Positions 60,739-64,000 of a stretch of DNA of 64,000 nucleotides are shown here, piece by piece. The DNA is from JBQSUQ01 sp052384575 (GTDB lineage Bacteria; Pseudomonadota; Gammaproteobacteria; Enterobacterales; Pasteurellaceae). Below the pieces are notes generated by a model. It was not told the origin of the DNA. It searched no databases and worked only from the letters and a program-made list of their open reading frames with translations. The first letter of the stretch is position 1. The number at the start of each line of letters is the position of its first letter. A program made the translations under genes and the position numbers. Where the stretch lies: NCBI GenBank assembly GCA_052384575.1, contig JBQSUQ010000007.1; one strand, given 5' to 3'.

Positions 60739-62820
60739 ATGAATACGCAACTTCTTAATGCTGTTCCATTGACGACCTTGTCTGGTGTAGGGGCAGCCAT
60801 TTCTGAAAAATTAGGACGACTTGGAATTTATAATTTGCAAGATCTCCTGTTTCATTTTCCCCTTCGTTATGAAGATCGTACGCGAATTACGGCAATAATT
60901 GATTTACGCCCTGAACAATATGCCACTATTGAGGGACAGGTACAAATTTGCGAAGTGCAATTTGGTAAACGTCCCATGTTAATGGTCAGCTTATCCGATG
61001 GTTCATCCAAAATTATGCTGCGTTTTTTCAATTTTAACGCGGGTATGAAAAATAGTTTTCAAATTGGCACAAGGGTGAAGGCATTTGGCGAAGTAAAGCG
61101 CGGTCGTTTTATGGCTGAAATTCATCATCCTGAATATCAAATTATTCGTGATGACAAACCTCTTTTGTTAGAAGAAAATTTGACGCCTATTTATTCAACA
61201 ACGGATGGACTTAAGCAAAATACGTTGCGGAAATTAACGGATCAAGCATTAGAATTATTAGATTCCTTACAGATTACCGAAATTCTACCTACTGAATTTA
61301 ACCCTAATCCTTTTAGTTTAAAAGAAGCGATTCGATTTTTACATCGACCGCCACCAGATATTTCGTTAGAACTTCTTGAAAAAGGGCAGCATCCTGCACA
61401 AGTGCGGTTAATTTTTGAAGAGTTATTGGCGCATAATCTGGTTATGCAAAAAATGAAATTGGGTGTTCAGCAATATCAAGCGCAAGCGTTACATTATCAA
61501 TCTGATTTAAAACAACGTTTTCTAAGCCAATTACCTTTTCAACCGACGAATGCGCAATTAAGAGTGATTGCAGAGATTGAGCAAGATCTCACTCAATCCC
61601 ATCCTATGATGCGTTTAGTGCAAGGCGATGTCGGTTCGGGTAAAACATTAGTGGCAGCTTTAGCCGCTTTGCTCGCGATTGATAACCAAAAACAAGTGGC
61701 ATTGATGGCACCAACGGAAATCTTGGCAGAACAGCATGCAGAAAATTTTAAACGTTGGCTTAATCCATTAGGTATTCAAGTAGGTTGGCTAGCGGGTAAG
61801 GTAAAAGGCAAAGCACGTCAAACCGAATTAGAACGGATTAAACAAGGCGATGTGCAGATGATTGTGGGCACGCACGCGCTATTTCAAGAAGAAGTGGAAT
61901 TCGCTGATTTGGCATTAATCATCATTGACGAACAGCATCGCTTTGGCGTTCATCAACGTTTAATGTTGCGAGAAAAAGGGGAAAAAGCGGGCATTTATCC
62001 ACATCAGCTTATTATGACTGCAACGCCAATTCCTCGTACACTGGCAATGACCGTCTATGCGGATTTGGATACGTCAATTATTGATGAATTACCACCGGGG
62101 CGAACGCCAATTACAACAGTGGTAATGTCAGAAGAACGACGAGCGGAAATTATTGAACGTGTCAATCATGCTTGTATTAATGAAAAGCGTCAGGCCTATT
62201 GGGTCTGTACGTTGATTGATGAATCAGAAGTGCTTGAAGCGCAGGCAGCAGAAGCCATTGCGGAAGATTTGCGTAAAATTCTACCGCACTTACGCATAGG
62301 TTTGGTGCATGGACGAATGAAACCGAGCGAAAAACAAGATATTATGATGGCATTTAAGCAGGCCGAGTTGGATTTGTTGGTGGCAACAACGGTGATTGAG
62401 GTCGGTGTTGATGTGCCAAATGCCAGTTTAATGATCATTGAAAATGCGGAACGCTTAGGTCTTTCTCAGTTACATCAATTACGAGGTCGTGTGGGTCGAG
62501 GCAGTACAGCCTCCTTTTGTGTTCTTATGTACAAACCGCCGTTGGGTAAAGTATCGCAGAAACGATTGCAAGTATTGAGAGAAAGCCAAGATGGATTCCT
62601 TATTTCTGAGAAAGATCTTGAAATTCGTGGACCCGGTGAAGTATTAGGCACAAAACAAACTGGTGTGGCAGAATTTAAAGTGGCGAATTTAATGCGAGAT
62701 CGCCGAATGATTCCTACTGTACAGCATTATGCCAAACAATTTATCGTAAAATATCCTGAGTTATCAGAAGCTTTAATTAAACGTTGGCTTAATCAAAAAG
62801 AAATTTACTCCAACGCATAA
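60739..62820 (+). CDS. recG: ATP-dependent DNA helicase RecG
   Basis: A 693-residue branch-migration helicase that remodels stalled forks. An N-terminal OB wedge domain (about 60-150) precedes the helicase core. Walker A is GDVGSGKT near residue 297, and Walker B is DEQH in LIIIDEQHRFGVHQR. The motif QLRGRVGRG and the TRG region near GTKQTGVAEFKVANLMRDR are present. The start is 2 nt after spoT, without a strong Shine-Dalgarno, implying coupling. Confidence 0.97.
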   Translation: MNTQLLNAVPLTTLSGVGAAISEKLGRLGIYNLQDLLFHFPLRYEDRTRITAIIDLRPEQYATIEGQVQICEVQFGKRPMLMVSLSDGSSKIMLRFFNFNAGMKNSFQIGTRVKAFGEVKRGRFMAEIHHPEYQIIRDDKPLLLEENLTPIYSTTDGLKQNTLRKLTDQALELLDSLQITEILPTEFNPNPFSLKEAIRFLHRPPPDISLELLEKGQHPAQVRLIFEELLAHNLVMQKMKLGVQQYQAQALHYQSDLKQRFLSQLPFQPTNAQLRVIAEIEQDLTQSHPMMRLVQGDVGSGKTLVAALAALLAIDNQKQVALMAPTEILAEQHAENFKRWLNPLGIQVGWLAGKVKGKARQTELERIKQGDVQMIVGTHALFQEEVEFADLALIIIDEQHRFGVHQRLMLREKGEKAGIYPHQLIMTATPIPRTLAMTVYADLDTSIIDELPPGRTPITTVVMSEERRAEIIERVNHACINEKRQAYWVCTLIDESEVLEAQAAEAIAEDLRKILPHLRIGLVHGRMKPSEKQDIMMAFKQAELDLLVATTVIEVGVDVPNASLMIIENAERLGLSQLHQLRGRVGRGSTASFCVLMYKPPLGKVSQKRLQVLRESQDGFLISEKDLEIRGPGEVLGTKQTGVAEFKVANLMRDRRMIPTVQHYAKQFIVKYPELSEALIKRWLNQKEIYSNA

Positions 62821-62858
62821 AAGTGCGGTGTCTTTTTAACGAGTTTTAGGAAATTATT

Positions 62859-63662
62859 ATGCAACAATCACAACCCACAATTCTTTTCTTCGATTCGGGT
62901 GTCGGTGGCTTCAGTGTATATAAAGAAACCAAACAGCTTTTGCCTGATTGCCATTATTTATATTGCTTTGATAACGCATTTTTTCCTTATTCCGAAAAGA
63001 CAGAGCAAAATATCATTGAACGAACATTAGCGATTTGTCAGAACATTAATCAAGATTTTCCATTGGATTTAATCGTCATTGCTTGTAATACAGCAAGTAC
63101 TGTCGTTTTGCCTGTACTGCGTCAACATTTTTCCATTCCCATTGTGGGAACTGTGCCTGCGATTAAACCGGCAGCAGAAACATCAGAAAATAAACACATT
63201 GGATTATTGGCAACAAAGGGGACGGTTAAACGTCAATATGTAGCAGATTTAATTCAACAATATGCTGCAGACTGTCAGGTAGAAAAAATTGGCAGCACTA
63301 AATTAGTGGAAATTGCGGAGCAAAAACTTCGAGGAGAAGCTGTTGATTTGGTTGCATTAAAACAAGAACTGGAACCTTGGAGTCAGATTACTAATTTGGA
63401 TGCTGTTGTTTTAGGTTGTACCCATTTCCCACTTATTAAGGAAGAAATCGCTTGGTGTCTACCGCAAGTTAAATCTTTTATTGACTCAGGAAAAGCCATT
63501 GCTAAACGAGTGCAATTTTTATTACAAGGCATTGAAGTGCAGTCAAAAATTTCACAAAAAAATGTTATTTTTTGCACTCAATCATTCCCTGAACAACAAC
63601 ATTTCCAACAAGTACTTGATTTTTGGGGATTCGAAGAATTGTTATTGCTAAATTTGGAATAG
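62859..63662 (+). CDS. murI: Glutamate racemase
   Basis: A 267-residue enzyme supplying D-glutamate for peptidoglycan. Both catalytic cysteine regions are visible: IACNTASTVVLPVL near residue 73 and VLGCTHFPLI near 185. The N-terminal FFDSGVGGFSVYKE is the first conserved block. ATG follows TAGGAAATTATT. It is separated from recG by a USS and precedes the rRNA operon promoter, as in H. influenzae (recalled). Confidence 0.96.
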   Translation: MQQSQPTILFFDSGVGGFSVYKETKQLLPDCHYLYCFDNAFFPYSEKTEQNIIERTLAICQNINQDFPLDLIVIACNTASTVVLPVLRQHFSIPIVGTVPAIKPAAETSENKHIGLLATKGTVKRQYVADLIQQYAADCQVEKIGSTKLVEIAEQKLRGEAVDLVALKQELEPWSQITNLDAVVLGCTHFPLIKEEIAWCLPQVKSFIDSGKAIAKRVQFLLQGIEVQSKISQKNVIFCTQSFPEQQHFQQVLDFWGFEELLLLNLE

Positions 63663-63768
63663 GGAATAGAAGAGGCTTTTTTTTATCTATGAATAGATGT
63701 GAATTTGAACGTTTTGGATTTTTTTTCAGCAAAAGAAAAAATTTTCAAATTTTTTTTGCAAAAAGTAC

Positions 63769-63796
63769 TTGCGTGAATTTAAATTTTCCCTATAAT
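63769..63796 (+). promoter_or_regulatory. rrn P1-type promoter
   Basis: -35 TTGCGT and -10 TATAAT with the 16-bp spacer typical of stringently controlled rRNA promoters. Confidence 0.85.
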
Positions 63797-63804
63797 ACGC
63801 CTCC

Positions 63805-63868
63805 ACAACGACGCCGTTGTCAATTTTGTAAAAAGCAACCCGCGTCGTTCTTTTTTGTTCTTTAAAAA
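63805..63868 (+). promoter_or_regulatory. rrn antitermination elements boxB and boxA
   Basis: ACAACG and CGTTGT arms (63805-63820) form a boxB-like hairpin. TGTTCTTTAAAAA (63856-63868) matches the boxA consensus TGCTCTTTAACAA at 11 of 13. Confidence 0.78.
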
Positions 63869-64000
63869 GATATCAGACAATCTGTGTGGGCACTTGTTGA
63901 AGATTTGTTTAGAAGAAATTAAATAAAGACTGAATAAGTGCTTAAACTAGAAATTCATTATAGTTTCGATGTGATAAATTCATGTTGAAACGAATGTAAA

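Larger units (their letters stand above)
63663..64000 (+). promoter_or_regulatory. rRNA operon promoter and leader; 16S rRNA begins beyond the window
   Basis: The last 338 bases hold no gene. An A/T-rich UP-like stretch precedes the promoter. TTGCGT (63769-63774) and TATAAT (63791-63796) are 16 bp apart, with a G/C-containing discriminator. The leader has a boxB-like hairpin and a boxA element, then ATCAGACAATCTGTGTGGGC, which matches rrn leader sequence in gammaproteobacteria. The mature 16S 5' end (AATTGAAGAGTTTGATC-type) is not reached. Confidence 0.88.

Noticed and set aside
63623..63865. 80-residue ORF at the right end
   Set aside because: It overlaps the murI end and the rRNA promoter and leader. 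Its sequence is low complexity and matches no protein pattern.
1..64000. CRISPR arrays, prophage genes, insertion sequences or integrases
   Set aside because: No spaced direct-repeat arrays, transposase or integrase proteins were seen. The repeated short motif throughout is the DNA uptake sequence.

Overview
The window is a chromosomal segment of a Haemophilus-type member of the Pasteurellaceae. It is A+T-rich and densely coding. The 9-base Hin-type DNA uptake signal sequence AAGTGCGGT (USS), or its complement ACCGCACTT, recurs many times, and pairs of inverted copies form several terminators. Almost every core protein reads like an H. influenzae homologue, but gene order does not match what I remember of strain Rd. 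An accessory sulfatase/tripartite transporter locus suggests H. parainfluenzae or a close relative. The species is an inference from memory, not a search result.

Layout. 1-9.1 kb: mltF (cut by the left edge), tRNA-Ile2(CAU), then a cell-wall and lipoate run, rsfS-rlmH-mrdA-rodA-rlpA-dacA-ybeD-lipB-lipA. 9.1-18.3 kb: periplasmic nitrite ammonification, nrfABCD followed by the dedicated heme-attachment genes nrfE-dsbE-nrfF-nrfG and a translationally coupled YhiN/HI0933-family flavoprotein. A perfect 7-2-7 NarP-type site and an Fnr-like site lie upstream of nrfA. 18.4-19.9 kb: catalase hktE behind an OxyR-like half operator. 20.0-22.6 kb: a HAF-repeat autotransporter. Its extended signal peptide is separated from the passenger frame by a CAAT tetranucleotide tract, and the copy given here is out of frame (phase OFF). 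22.7-29.9 kb: an accessory locus with a TSUP permease, an anaerobic sulfatase-maturating radical SAM enzyme, a three-component TctCBA transporter, a cytoplasmic Cys-type sulfatase and a Crp-family regulator. A canonical CRP site and a duplicated dyad motif lie in its promoters.

30-35.3 kb: dnaE, purM, purN. 35.3-37.6 kb: a ComEA-like helix-hairpin-helix protein and a three-gene unit of periplasmic transglutaminase-like protein, MerT-like and MerP-like proteins. 37.7-40.6 kb: a GltS-family symporter and an RraA/HMG-aldolase-like protein, divergent from a LysR regulator with a perfect 8-bp dyad at its promoter. 40.7-48.1 kb: leuS, a lipoprotein, lptE, holA, dcuB, folD. 48.2-49.4 kb: tRNA-Pro(UGG), tRNA-Arg(UCU) and two small exported proteins of unknown function. 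49.5-56.4 kb: a long-chain acyl-CoA ligase, ung, yaaA, a lipoprotein, pfkA, and the queC-queD-queE operon behind a preQ1-I riboswitch. 56.5-63.7 kb: gapA, gmk, rpoZ, spoT, recG, murI. The right end is an rRNA operon promoter and leader (UP-like A/T tract, -35/-10, boxB/boxA); the 16S gene itself is not reached.

Functional themes. Anaerobic respiration is represented by Nrf, DcuB and the Fnr/NarP-type sites. Peroxide defence is represented by HktE and YaaA. The most interesting parts are the phase-variable autotransporter and the sulfatase locus, which looks like a self-contained import, cytoplasmic desulfation and anion export system. No CRISPR array, prophage, insertion sequence or integrase was seen.
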